NCBI GenBank assembly: GCA_023421795.1 | Contig: JAEZSO010000002.1 | Span: 744,001 to 808,000 of the forward strand | Reading direction: 5' to 3' | Length of the DNA stretch: 64,000 bases | DNA from: Cyanobacteria bacterium OH_PDB_230 | GTDB lineage: Bacteria > Cyanobacteriota > Vampirovibrionia > Gastranaerophilales > Gastranaerophilaceae | Part shown: positions 7,238 through 15,497 of the stretch, piece by piece | Numbering within the stretch: the first letter of the stretch is position 1 | Layout of the letters: each line of letters starts with the position of its first letter | Translations under genes and position numbers: made by a program | The notes under the pieces: generated by a model | Told to the model about the DNA's origin: nothing | Databases searched by the model: none | What the model saw: only the letters and a program-made list of their open reading frames with translations

Positions 7238-8551
7238 TTGAAAAAATCGTTAATATTCATATTGTTAGTAAATTTATTTTTCCAATCAGCTATTGGTGCT
7301 TTTGCGCAAGAAACTAAAAAGATTACGCTGCAAGAAGCTATAGATTTGGCCTTGAAAAACAATCTTGATTTTAAATCAACTCAACTGGATTTGGAGATAC
7401 AAAAAAACAAAATCAAAATAGCCAATAAACTTCAAAACCCTGATTTCGGCTCTTACCTTAATCACGGGACTGCCGGTAGAGGCAACCCTCAGCAAATAGG
7501 GGTTTTTCAGGTTGTTGAACTAGGGAAAAGAGACGCCAGAAAGAAACTGGAACTTGCAAATATGGCTCTTGTTCAAGAACGCTATGAATATACAGAATTT
7601 AACCTCAAGATGAACATCAGGCAGGCTTATGTGGAATATGTTGCCGCTAAATCTGTTTTGCATCTTTTAGAAAAACAACAAAAACTTTTCGAGGATTTGC
7701 TCGTAATAGCAAAACGCAAAAAAAACATGAACAAAGCAACAGACTTAGATGTAACCCAGGCAGAAATAGCTTTGGGACAGTTGAAGGCTGAATATAATAC
7801 GGCTAACGTTAACGTTCAAGCGGCAAGATATAAATTTAACAAGGTTCTGAACATTAAAGGTACTGAAGAGTTCCACGAACCTATCGATGAATATTTCCCT
7901 AATAAATCAGATTTTATTATGTTATTGACGCCTCCAATAGAGGCCGAAATGCCAGGTTTTGTTTCTATATCAGATTCTGCTGCAAATAAAAGGTATGACT
8001 TGCAGATTGCAAAAAAGCAAATTGACATAGCTCAAAATTATTTAAGATATATAAAAGTACACAGAATACCTGATCTTCAAGTCGGTGCAGGCTATCTTTT
8101 TCAGCCTAATTCTCAGTCTGAGGGGGCCGGTTATTTAAATGGCGGATTTACAGAATTTAGTTTAATAAATCTTCCTGTTTTCTATAATTATTCCCCGGAA
8201 ATTAAAAACGCACAGATTGAATTGGAACAGGCTAAAATCAACTATGATTCGGTAAAAGACCAAGCTATATACGATTTAAGCAGTGCTTATGAAAAATTCA
8301 CCACTGCAAAAATGAATTTAAAACACTATGATAAAAACGTTCTTGCAAAATCAGATATGATGATGGAACAGTCCAAAAAGAATTATGAAAGCGGGAGTGC
8401 TGACTTAACCAACCTTATTGTTATGGAGCGTTGCTATCAGACAATAAAAACAGGCTACATAAATGCTCTTTGCACATATTACACTTCTTGGATTGAATTT
8501 CTTAAAGAAGTAAATAGTGAATCGTTCAGTTTCCAGTCGGAAACTCTCTAA
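7238..8551 (+). CDS. TolC family outer membrane protein
   Basis: A 437-residue outer-membrane efflux protein. The signal peptide is MKKSLIFILLVNLFFQSAIGAFA, followed by KITLQEAIDLALKNN, the usual TolC-family opening. Two long helical repeats follow, each ending in family-type stretches (DLDVTQAEIALGQLKAEYN in the first; YESGSADLTNLIVMERCYQ in the second). It should trimerise into a barrel plus periplasmic tunnel, and is closest in style to CusC/NodT or CzcC-type metal or drug efflux channels. The start is TTG at 7238 with AAGGG upstream. No membrane fusion protein or pump gene is adjacent, so its partner is encoded elsewhere. Its end overlaps the convergent next gene by four bases. Confidence 0.88.
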   Translation: MKKSLIFILLVNLFFQSAIGAFAQETKKITLQEAIDLALKNNLDFKSTQLDLEIQKNKIKIANKLQNPDFGSYLNHGTAGRGNPQQIGVFQVVELGKRDARKKLELANMALVQERYEYTEFNLKMNIRQAYVEYVAAKSVLHLLEKQQKLFEDLLVIAKRKKNMNKATDLDVTQAEIALGQLKAEYNTANVNVQAARYKFNKVLNIKGTEEFHEPIDEYFPNKSDFIMLLTPPIEAEMPGFVSISDSAANKRYDLQIAKKQIDIAQNYLRYIKVHRIPDLQVGAGYLFQPNSQSEGAGYLNGGFTEFSLINLPVFYNYSPEIKNAQIELEQAKINYDSVKDQAIYDLSSAYEKFTTAKMNLKHYDKNVLAKSDMMMEQSKKNYESGSADLTNLIVMERCYQTIKTGYINALCTYYTSWIEFLKEVNSESFSFQSETL

Positions 8552-9102
8552 TTGGATTTGTTTTGAACAAACGGTTTCGTATCAATATATATCAATATCA
8601 ACGAGATTCCGCTAAAGACAAGGTTTATTCCTATAAGAATGCCAAGAGTCCATAGTGCTGTGTAAGGCAATCCAAAAATTATTATAAAAGCAAGTAGAAA
8701 TTGCATCAGAGAAAAAAAGAATGTCGCCCACCAGTATTTTAATTTGTGTCGGTTTTGTATTGCGATAACAGTACAGTTTATTCCTTCTAATATAAAATAA
8801 ATTCCGATCCCTATTGTCAAAAACATTATGTTGAAAAAGGGGTTCAGGATTAAATAGGCGCCTATGAGCATTATGAGGACAGAAGTGACAGCTTTTATCG
8901 CTGAATGTCTTGCGTGATGTCGCATTCTAATAGCGTTTATAAATTTATAGATACCAAGAAGAATCAATCCAAAACTCAGAACCATTGCTAAAACAAAAGT
9001 AGTAAGCCTTGGAAGAAGGATTACGAGAGAGCCCAATATAAGTAAAAATATCCCTTCAGCAAGAAATAAATTAAAAAATGCTTTTATGGAACTTAACGAC
9101 AT
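8548..9102 (-). CDS. HdeD/DUF308 family membrane protein
   Basis: A 184-residue integral membrane protein with about six hydrophobic segments arranged as repeated pairs (for example IFLLILGSLVILLP, LAMVLSFGLILLGIYKF, GIGIYFILEGI, LGILIGINLVFSGISLILI). The Gly-Ile/Leu-Tyr/Phe ending of each pair is typical of the HdeD/DUF308 family, linked to acid resistance in Escherichia coli but of unknown molecular role. It is convergent with the TolC-like gene. The ribosome site is GGAGG just before the ATG. Confidence 0.78.
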   Translation of the reverse strand: MSLSSIKAFFNLFLAEGIFLLILGSLVILLPRLTTFVLAMVLSFGLILLGIYKFINAIRMRHHARHSAIKAVTSVLIMLIGAYLILNPFFNIMFLTIGIGIYFILEGINCTVIAIQNRHKLKYWWATFFFSLMQFLLAFIIIFGLPYTALWTLGILIGINLVFSGISLILIYIDTKPFVQNKSN

Positions 9103-9278
9103 ATTTCCTCCATTATATTGTTTAATTTGGAGTTTAGGCTAATATATCAGTTTTTACATTCTCAAAAATGGTTATTTACGATAACAGTATATTTAGTCAT
9201 TTCAGGTAATGAAATAAAAATGCTTTGTAAGTAAATTAATTATGAGTTTTGTTTGATAGAATATGTTTTGGAGATTGG

Positions 9279-9524
9279 ATGAAAAACCAGCAAATCAGGG
9301 ATACTTTACTTAAAGTTTGTGCAAATAAAGTAAAAATATGCACTGAGGATTATTGTGCTTATGGCTGTTTAGATCAGGAGTTCAGTGAAGATTTCATGAT
9401 TAGATTAAACGACGTCAAAGTCGTGCAAAAAAACGGTGACAATGAAAAAATAGAATATAAAGATTCAATGACTTTTTCTGACGACAAAGTAATATATTTC
9501 GAGCCCTACACTAATTTAAACTAA
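9279..9524 (+). CDS. Hypothetical protein (81 aa)
   Basis: An 81-residue cytoplasmic protein starting MKNQQIRDTLLKVCANKVKIC. The ATG at 9279 has GGAG upstream; a TTG at 9249 would add ten residues. Four cysteines lie in the first third (VCANKVKICTEDYCAYGC), which could bind a metal. No family recognised. A strong terminator follows 20 bp after the stop. Confidence 0.6.
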   Translation: MKNQQIRDTLLKVCANKVKICTEDYCAYGCLDQEFSEDFMIRLNDVKVVQKNGDNEKIEYKDSMTFSDDKVIYFEPYTNLN

Positions 9525-9545
9525 ATTCCTTCATTAAATTATTTT

Positions 9546-9567
9546 GCCGCATTTGCGGCTTTTTTTT
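9546..9567 (+). terminator. Terminator
   Basis: GCCGC-ATTT-GCGGC followed by eight T; a textbook intrinsic terminator for the 81-residue protein gene. Confidence 0.85.
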
Positions 9568-9623
9568 AGTATGAGCTCTTTGATAATCGCAGCCTTAAAA
9601 ATATTGTTAAAACAGATATGAAT

Positions 9624-9917
9624 TTAATATTGGGGCTTTAGTTGCTGCATCATAAATGGATTAAATATATTGGTAAATCCGTTTAGCATTTTTAATGTGT
9701 TACTTAAGTCTTCTTCTTCATAATTTTTTGGGTTTTTTGAATTTATGTTTTCCAAACTCTGATTTTTATTTTTTTCATTCATCATGTTTTGAACATCAGA
9801 GCTGAATGTGCTTCTCTGGGGGAGAGTTACTGATTCAGACTTGTTGTTAGCTGCGTTAGCAGGAGAGAAAATACTACAAAATAACACTAAACATAATAAT
9901 ACAAGGATTTTCTTCAC
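9624..9917 (-). CDS. Small secreted hypothetical protein (97 aa)
   Basis: A 97-residue protein with a clear signal peptide (MKKILVLLCLVLFCSIFSPANA) and a polar mature part rich in Asn, Lys and Ser that ends in a hydrophobic-aromatic stretch (NIFNPFMMQQLKPQY). No domain recognised. Probably periplasmic or surface-exposed. Confidence 0.6.
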   Translation of the reverse strand: MKKILVLLCLVLFCSIFSPANAANNKSESVTLPQRSTFSSDVQNMMNEKNKNQSLENINSKNPKNYEEEDLSNTLKMLNGFTNIFNPFMMQQLKPQY

Positions 9918-10087
9918 AATAAAATATTCCTTCCCTTTATTAATAATCTAATGTATTTTAGCTGCATGGTCAAGGCAAAAAAATATATTTTTAGGTTTTA
10001 CTACATTTGTAAAAGTAAAAAGCATGCCTGTTTTTTAAGCCTTCTTAATATTTTGTGTTTATCGGAAAGATGTTTTAAAATTGAGAT

Positions 10088-11320
10088 ATGAGTAGCATAA
10101 GAACATTATTTGAATTTATAAACAAAATGAATTCCTTATATGTAGGACCTTATCACAGAATTTATTCCTGGGATGAGGAATTTTGTGATAAATTCATCTC
10201 CAAAGCTTTTGACAATACCGAAAAGTCAATAGATATGGGTATGATTACCTATCAAAAGTGCGATGACGCAGGTAACTATATTTTGATTGACGGCTATCAG
10301 CGGCTTATGACAGTTCTTCTGTTTGTGCAGGCTGTAGTGAACAATACGAAAATTAAATTGGCATCCAAGCATCATCCGTCGAATTTTCTTGTTGCTTGTT
10401 TGAGTGATGAAGAGATATTCAAGCTCAAAATCAACAATAATGACAAAAACGATATTGAAAACATTGTAAAAAACAACTTGGACGATGTTTTAATACATAA
10501 CAGGAATTTTATTTCCAATTACAAGCTTTTTGTTTCAAAGCTGAATTCAAACAACCTGCCTCTTTTGGAAGTTTTGAATAATATTTTAAAAATTAAAATT
10601 ACAAATATGGTTATTGATGACAAGACGCTTGATGAAGAAGAAATCTATTTCAATATGAATCAAACCTTCACGCAGGTTGATTTGATCAGGAATTATGTGT
10701 ATAGAGAGCTTAAAGAAGCAAAACAAAACCATATCTTCAAGACATACTGGTTAGAAATAGAGAAAAATCTTCAATCGTTGACAGAAGATTTCATAATAGA
10801 TTATTTGACCATTCAAAATAACGGTAACATTCCTAACAATCAGGAATTGTTGAGTGAGTTTGAGGCATTCTTTGAAAACATTTCAAAGCTCAAACCGAAA
10901 GAAGACATCGTTAAACACATATACAGATATTCAAGCTACTATAAAAAAATATACAATTCAGACATAAAAGATACGGTCTTAAAAGAAAGACTACTGATAA
11001 TTAATTCTTATCAGGCAAAAGATACTTATCCATATTTGATGGAAGTCTTTGAGGATTACGATTTTGCCCATATAAACAGAAACATGTTGCTTGATATTTT
11101 GGATATGACAATCGGTTTTGTTGAGCAAAGATTAAATAATGACAATGGTATGCCTTCTGTTAATTTCGCTTCTTTAAGCAAAGATATAAATAAAATGCTT
11201 TTGCTCAGAGAACTTACTCCGAGAATAGTTGTTGAAAATGTTGATCAAATCGAAGATGAATATGTAGATAATCACCGAATGACAATCAACGACATCATCA
11301 AAATAAAAACTACTTGTTAA
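10088..11320 (+). CDS. DUF262 (GmrS/ParB-like NTPase) domain protein without DUF1524
   Basis: A 410-residue protein whose first half fits the DUF262 family found in the GmrSD type IV restriction system and relatives. Matches are PYHRIYSWDEEFCDKFI (family Tyr-Gln-Arg-x-Tyr-x-Trp), LIDGYQRLMTVLL at residues 66-78 (the family Asp-Gly-Gln-Gln-Arg nucleotide motif with one Gln changed to Tyr), and IYFNMNQTFTQVDLIRNYV, the equivalent of the conserved Asn...Asp-Leu-Ile-Arg-Asn helix. The C-terminal half is helical. No DUF1524 His-Asn-His nuclease part is seen here or in a neighbouring gene. It could be a defence remnant, a regulator, or work with a nuclease encoded elsewhere. Single gene, ending at a strong terminator. 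Confidence 0.72.
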   Translation: MSSIRTLFEFINKMNSLYVGPYHRIYSWDEEFCDKFISKAFDNTEKSIDMGMITYQKCDDAGNYILIDGYQRLMTVLLFVQAVVNNTKIKLASKHHPSNFLVACLSDEEIFKLKINNNDKNDIENIVKNNLDDVLIHNRNFISNYKLFVSKLNSNNLPLLEVLNNILKIKITNMVIDDKTLDEEEIYFNMNQTFTQVDLIRNYVYRELKEAKQNHIFKTYWLEIEKNLQSLTEDFIIDYLTIQNNGNIPNNQELLSEFEAFFENISKLKPKEDIVKHIYRYSSYYKKIYNSDIKDTVLKERLLIINSYQAKDTYPYLMEVFEDYDFAHINRNMLLDILDMTIGFVEQRLNNDNGMPSVNFASLSKDINKMLLLRELTPRIVVENVDQIEDEYVDNHRMTINDIIKIKTTC

Positions 11321-11327
11321 TGATATA

Positions 11328-11355
11328 AAAAGAGGAAGCCATAGCTTCCTCTTTT
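11328..11355. terminator. Bidirectional terminator
   Basis: AAAAGAGGAAGC / GCTTCCTCTTTT, a 12-bp perfect stem with a 4-base loop between the convergent DUF262 gene and fabI. Confidence 0.88.
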
Positions 11356-11375
11356 ATTTATTTGTTTTGGTAACT

Positions 11376-12185
11376 TTATTCAGCTGTTGCTCTTGTTAAA
11401 ACTTCCATTTCATCAGCTGAAGAATATACAGCGTGGCATCCGCAGTCAACGTGGATGATTTCGCCTGTAACTCCTGATGATAAATCAGATAATAAGTATA
11501 AACCTGTTTTACCAACGTCTTCTAGAGTTACGTTTCTTTTTAATGGAGCTTTAAGAGCGCCGGCTTTTAACATTTTGCCGAAGCCGCCGATTCCGCTGGC
11601 TGCTAATGTTTTTACAGCGCCGGCAGAAATGCAGTTAACTCTAACACCTTGTTTCCCTAGGTCTTCCGCTAAGTATCTTGCAGAAGATTCAAGAGCCGCT
11701 TTAGCGACACCCATTACATTGTAATTAGCAACTACTTTTTCGCCGCCGAGATATGTTAAAGCTATTATTGAAGCGTTTTCACTTAAAATTGGTCTTGCAT
11801 TTCTTGCTAAAGTGACCAAAGAATATGCGCTGACGCCTAAAGCCAAGTTCCAACCTTCTAAAGAAGTGTTGATGAATTCGCCTGTTAAATCTTCTCTGTT
11901 AGCGAAAGCAACTGAGTGAACAACAAAGTCTATCTTGCCGTAGGTTTTTTCTAGTTCGTCAAAAACCGCTTTAACTTCTTCTTCTTTAGTTACATCACAA
12001 TTCATTATGACTTTTGCGTTCATCGATTCAGCTATAGGGCGGACTCTTTTTTCCATAGTGTCGCCTGCATAAGTAAATGCTATATCTGCACCTGCTTCAA
12101 ACAATTCTTTAGCTATTCCGTAAGCTATTCCATGAGTGTTGGAAACACCGAAAATAACCCCTTTTTTACCTTCCATAAGTTTCAT
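11376..12185 (-). CDS. fabI: Enoyl-[acyl-carrier-protein] reductase (NADH) FabI
   Basis: A 269-residue short-chain dehydrogenase of the FabI type, reducing enoyl-ACP in the last step of each fatty acid elongation cycle. It has the NAD-binding GVSNTHGIAYGIA (residues 13-25), FVVHSVAFA, the substrate Tyr145 in LTYLGG and the catalytic Tyr155-x6-Lys162 (YNVMGVAK). The C-terminal segment GEIIHVDCGCHAV is in the usual place. An AGAGGA ribosome site precedes the ATG. fabZ lies in the lipid A operon further on, so fatty acid genes are dispersed here. Confidence 0.95.
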   Translation of the reverse strand: MKLMEGKKGVIFGVSNTHGIAYGIAKELFEAGADIAFTYAGDTMEKRVRPIAESMNAKVIMNCDVTKEEEVKAVFDELEKTYGKIDFVVHSVAFANREDLTGEFINTSLEGWNLALGVSAYSLVTLARNARPILSENASIIALTYLGGEKVVANYNVMGVAKAALESSARYLAEDLGKQGVRVNCISAGAVKTLAASGIGGFGKMLKAGALKAPLKRNVTLEDVGKTGLYLLSDLSSGVTGEIIHVDCGCHAVYSSADEMEVLTRATAE

Positions 12186-12216
12186 AGAAAATATCCTCTT
12201 CTTAGTGTATGAGATA

Positions 12217-12245
12217 ATTCTACATCAAAAAAGAGCTTTTTCAAT
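12217..12245 (-). promoter_or_regulatory. fabI promoter
   Basis: On the minus strand, TTGAAA, a 17-bp spacer and TAGAAT. The box and spacer (TTGAAAAA...TTTGATGTA) look very like the fba promoter, so the two may share control. Confidence 0.6.
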
Positions 12246-12397
12246 AATGTTAAGATGTTATGATAAATTCTAAGTGGCTCTTGGGCTTGTAATATATAGA
12301 TGTGTAATATTCCTGCTTCATTTTTGTCCTAATATAGCAAGTTATTTTTTTACCAACTTTAATTACACTGAAGACGATTGTTTAATGGTGAAGTTTA

Positions 12398-13231
12398 GTG
12401 AATATATCAGCAGCATTGTCGATAATTAGAAAAAAGAGCAGCATTATCCCTGAAAAAAAGCTTGCCAAAGTCATGCAAATGACTTCGTTACCTTTAGATG
12501 AAGGCTTTAATGCGATACCTGATGAATTGAAATTATCTTTTCTTAAATTAGAAAAAATAAATGGTAAAAAATTTCTAAAAACTGCATATAAAGAATTAGT
12601 GAAATACACAGGTCTTGAAGAGGTAGCTCCGAAGAGGCTAAAAATAAAAAAATTAGATCCTGGAATTGGTGGAGCTTACAGCTGGCTTTATCACAAGATA
12701 TCTGTGTCAAAATATCTTCCAAAAACTTCCTCTAAAGCTTCACAATTAGGTACTATAGCTCATGAATTAAAACACTTAGAACAATCATGCAGCTTGATAA
12801 GGTGTGAAAATATAGGCTTGAAGAACTATATAGATAATATATGTGAAAATATGGTATATCAAAATAAAAAAAGTCTTTTTAACCTCGGTTTCTATTCGGA
12901 GTATTGTGCAGCTCAAAAAAAAGGCCTGGGTGATGCTTTTTTAGCAGAAGAAAAAAATAATTATATGATGAATATGGGGCCAATTATGAAAAAGAAGTTT
13001 CATGCAATTGATAAACTTCCTAAGACTAAATGCACCCCAGAAATTCAAGAACTGATTGATAAACGACTGGAAGGTATAAAAACATATATTCAGCCTGATT
13101 GGTTTGAATATTCACAAAAATTGTATTTTAATAATCCTCTTGAAGTTGAAGCAAGAGAGGCTGGTCAACAAGTTGAAAATTATTTTTATAAGTTCCTCTC
13201 AGCGTTGAATAAGACAAATCAAAAAACTTAA
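12398..13231 (+). CDS. Putative HExxH metalloprotease-like protein
   Basis: A 277-residue protein with HELKH at residues 122-126 inside GTIAHELKHLEQ, the zincin zinc-binding helix. About 130 residues later comes NPLEVEAREAG, where the Glu could be the third zinc ligand as in gluzincins. No signal peptide is evident. The start is GTG at 12398 with GGTGA upstream. I know no named family; the form recalls lineage-restricted HExxH proteins. Protease activity is inference from the motif. Confidence 0.6.
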   Translation: MNISAALSIIRKKSSIIPEKKLAKVMQMTSLPLDEGFNAIPDELKLSFLKLEKINGKKFLKTAYKELVKYTGLEEVAPKRLKIKKLDPGIGGAYSWLYHKISVSKYLPKTSSKASQLGTIAHELKHLEQSCSLIRCENIGLKNYIDNICENMVYQNKKSLFNLGFYSEYCAAQKKGLGDAFLAEEKNNYMMNMGPIMKKKFHAIDKLPKTKCTPEIQELIDKRLEGIKTYIQPDWFEYSQKLYFNNPLEVEAREAGQQVENYFYKFLSALNKTNQKT

Positions 13232-13256
13232 AAGCAGTGTAATTCAAAGAGACTTC

Positions 13257-14315
13257 TTAGGTTTGATCTTCTGCATTCTTTTTTTTGTTGTGTAAAATTG
13301 AAGAAATAAAAGCAGCTCCTACTATGATAAGACCAACCATTCCGGTAACGACCTCAGGAACTTCTTTTATGGTGCTGTAAAACATAATTAAAGCAAGGAA
13401 GCCTATTGCCCAGTGAGCTCCGTGTTCCAGAAACAAATATTGTTTCAAGGTCTTTTTGTCCACCATAAATATTGTCAAAGACCTTACGAACATCGCTCCT
13501 ATAGCAAGACCGATCGTTATTATTATTATGTCCTTGCTTATTGCAAAAGCGCCCAATACACCATCTAAAGAGAATGATGCATCAATTAGTTCCAAATACA
13601 AAAATCCTACGAAACCAAGTTTAGCAGTTTCTCCAGCTAGATTAGCTCTTTTCTCTGCAATTTTTTCCAGCAAATTACTCAAGCTGTCTATTACCAAATA
13701 AAGAATAATACCTGTCAATCCGGATAAGACCACGGGAAGCCTTGTTTCTACAGGTAAATGTGCTTGTAAAATGCCTACTATAGACAGACAGATTATTACC
13801 TCTATTGATTTTATTTCGCTGCAACAAAGTAAAGGTTTTTCGATTCCTGTAATCCAGTGGGTAGTTTTATCAGGGTTAAAAAAGTAATTCAAAAACAGCA
13901 TCATCAAAAAAGCACCGCCGAATGAAACCAACGGGGCGTGTACTAAATGCAAGTAGTGAGCATATTTATCGACATCATATATTGCGAGTTTTGTTACAGC
14001 CACCAATGAGAGTCCTGAAAAAACAGATACTACCAAGACAGGGAATACAAATCTCATCCCGAATACTGCAATTGCTATACCCCAGGTTAAAAATCTGTGT
14101 TTCCATTTTTCCGTCATTTTTTCAAGTTTGATAGCATTAATTACCGCGTTATCAAAAGATAATGTGACTTCCAGAATCGCTAAAAATATTACTATGAAAA
14201 GCGTAAGTAAGCCGTTAGCATGGTGTACTTTTGCACCCCATATATAGGCACACACTAAACCCAGTATTGTTACTATAAAAGAACCTTTAAAATATTTAAG
14301 CATATCAATCCACAT
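13257..14315 (-). CDS. TerC/DUF475 family integral membrane protein
   Basis: A 352-residue membrane protein with about nine hydrophobic segments. Two acidic family motifs are visible: LSFDNAVINAIKL (about residues 52-64) and SFSLDGVLGAFAIS (about 248-261), each placing an Asp inside the membrane as in TerC-like proteins thought to handle metal ions (manganese export in other members). It also carries a His-rich loop (AHYLHLVHAPLVSF). A start at Met5 is possible. It stands alone, convergent with the HExxH gene. Confidence 0.8.
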   Translation of the reverse strand: MWIDMLKYFKGSFIVTILGLVCAYIWGAKVHHANGLLTLFIVIFLAILEVTLSFDNAVINAIKLEKMTEKWKHRFLTWGIAIAVFGMRFVFPVLVVSVFSGLSLVAVTKLAIYDVDKYAHYLHLVHAPLVSFGGAFLMMLFLNYFFNPDKTTHWITGIEKPLLCCSEIKSIEVIICLSIVGILQAHLPVETRLPVVLSGLTGIILYLVIDSLSNLLEKIAEKRANLAGETAKLGFVGFLYLELIDASFSLDGVLGAFAISKDIIIITIGLAIGAMFVRSLTIFMVDKKTLKQYLFLEHGAHWAIGFLALIMFYSTIKEVPEVVTGMVGLIIVGAAFISSILHNKKKNAEDQT

Positions 14316-14344
14316 CTCATCTCATATATTTTAATACTAACAAA

Positions 14345-14374
14345 AAAATAAGGTAAGGAACTCATTTCCTTACC
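14345..14374 (-). terminator. Terminator of fba
   Basis: GGTAAGGAA / TTCCTTACC stem followed on the minus strand by TTATTTTTTT. Confidence 0.8.
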
Positions 14375-14397
14375 CTATTTTAGTTGTTTATAAAAGA

Positions 14398-15354
14398 TTA
14401 GTCAGCGTGACCAGCTGTTCCTAAAACGTCTGTCATTTTGTGTTTAACAAGTTCTTTTACAGCAGTTCTTGCAGGTCCAAGGTATTCTCTTGGGTCGAAT
14501 TTAGATGGTTCTTCAACGAAGAATTCTCTAATTGTAGAAGTTAACGCTAATCTTAAGTCTGTGTCAATGTTGATTTTCGCAACACCGTTTTTCGCAGCGA
14601 ATGATAACATTTCTTCTGGAACGCCTTGAGCGTTTGGTAATTGTCCACCGTATTTGTTGCATTTAGCGACTAAATCTTGTGGTACTGAAGATGCACCGTG
14701 AAGAACGATTGGGAAATCATAGCCAACAGCTTCATTAACTGCTTTTTTGATTTCAGCTAATCTGTCAAAATCAAGCCTAGCTTCGCCAGAGAATTTGTAA
14801 GCACCGTGTGAAGTACCGATAGCGATAGCTAATGAATCACAACCGGATTCTTTTACAAATCTAGCAGCTTCAGCAGGGTTAGTGAATTTAGCATCGGCAG
14901 CAGAGACATTAACGTCATCTTCGATACCAGCTAATTTGCCAAGTTCAGCTTCTACTGAAACGCCTCTTTCGTGAGCGTATTCAACAACTTTTTTAGTTAA
15001 AGCAATGTTTTCTTCAAGGTCGAATCTTGAGCCATCTATCATTACAGATGAGAAACCACCGTCGATACAAGCTTTACAAATTTCAAAATCAGCACCGTGG
15101 TCTAAGTGAAGTGCTATAGGAACTGTAGTTGTAGCAAGAGCTGCTTCAACTAATTTTACTAAGTATGTTTGGTTAGCATATTTTCTTGCACCTGCAGAAA
15201 CTTGAAGAATAATAGGTGATCTTGTTTCTTCAGCCGCTTCAGCTATAGCTTGAAGCATTTCCATGTTGTTTACGTTGTAGGCACCGATAGCATATTTGCC
15301 TTCTAGCGCTTTTTTGAACATTTCGCTAGTTCCAACTAGTTTTCTTTCGCTCAT
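14398..15354 (-). CDS. fba: Class II fructose-bisphosphate aldolase
   Basis: A 318-residue zinc-dependent aldolase that splits fructose 1,6-bisphosphate into glyceraldehyde 3-phosphate and dihydroxyacetone phosphate. Marks are GAYNVNNMEM, ALHLDHGADFE (catalytic Asp and zinc His), SVMIDGS, EAELGKLAGIED (zinc Glu), AIGTSHGAYKF (zinc His), VLHGASSVP (zinc His) and AKINIDTDLR. Length is normal for the family. AGGAG lies before the ATG and a TTGAAA-N17-TAATGT promoter lies upstream. It works with the PPi-phosphofructokinase encoded further on in glycolysis and gluconeogenesis. Confidence 0.95.
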   Translation of the reverse strand: MSERKLVGTSEMFKKALEGKYAIGAYNVNNMEMLQAIAEAAEETRSPIILQVSAGARKYANQTYLVKLVEAALATTTVPIALHLDHGADFEICKACIDGGFSSVMIDGSRFDLEENIALTKKVVEYAHERGVSVEAELGKLAGIEDDVNVSAADAKFTNPAEAARFVKESGCDSLAIAIGTSHGAYKFSGEARLDFDRLAEIKKAVNEAVGYDFPIVLHGASSVPQDLVAKCNKYGGQLPNAQGVPEEMLSFAAKNGVAKINIDTDLRLALTSTIREFFVEEPSKFDPREYLGPARTAVKELVKHKMTDVLGTAGHAD

Positions 15355-15387
15355 TTGCGTCTCCTCATGTTTTAATTTACAAAATTA

Positions 15388-15416
15388 ACATTACATCAAA
15401 GATAACTCTTTTTCAA
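15388..15416 (-). promoter_or_regulatory. fba promoter
   Basis: Minus strand TTGAAA, a 17-bp spacer and TAATGT, with TTTGATG just before the -10, closely resembling the fabI promoter. Confidence 0.6.
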
Positions 15417-15497
15417 CACATTTGAGTTTAATAAGGCGTTGTATAAAGGGATAATATTTAGATATGACTGAGTTTGCCAAATGCAGCATTGAGTTCT

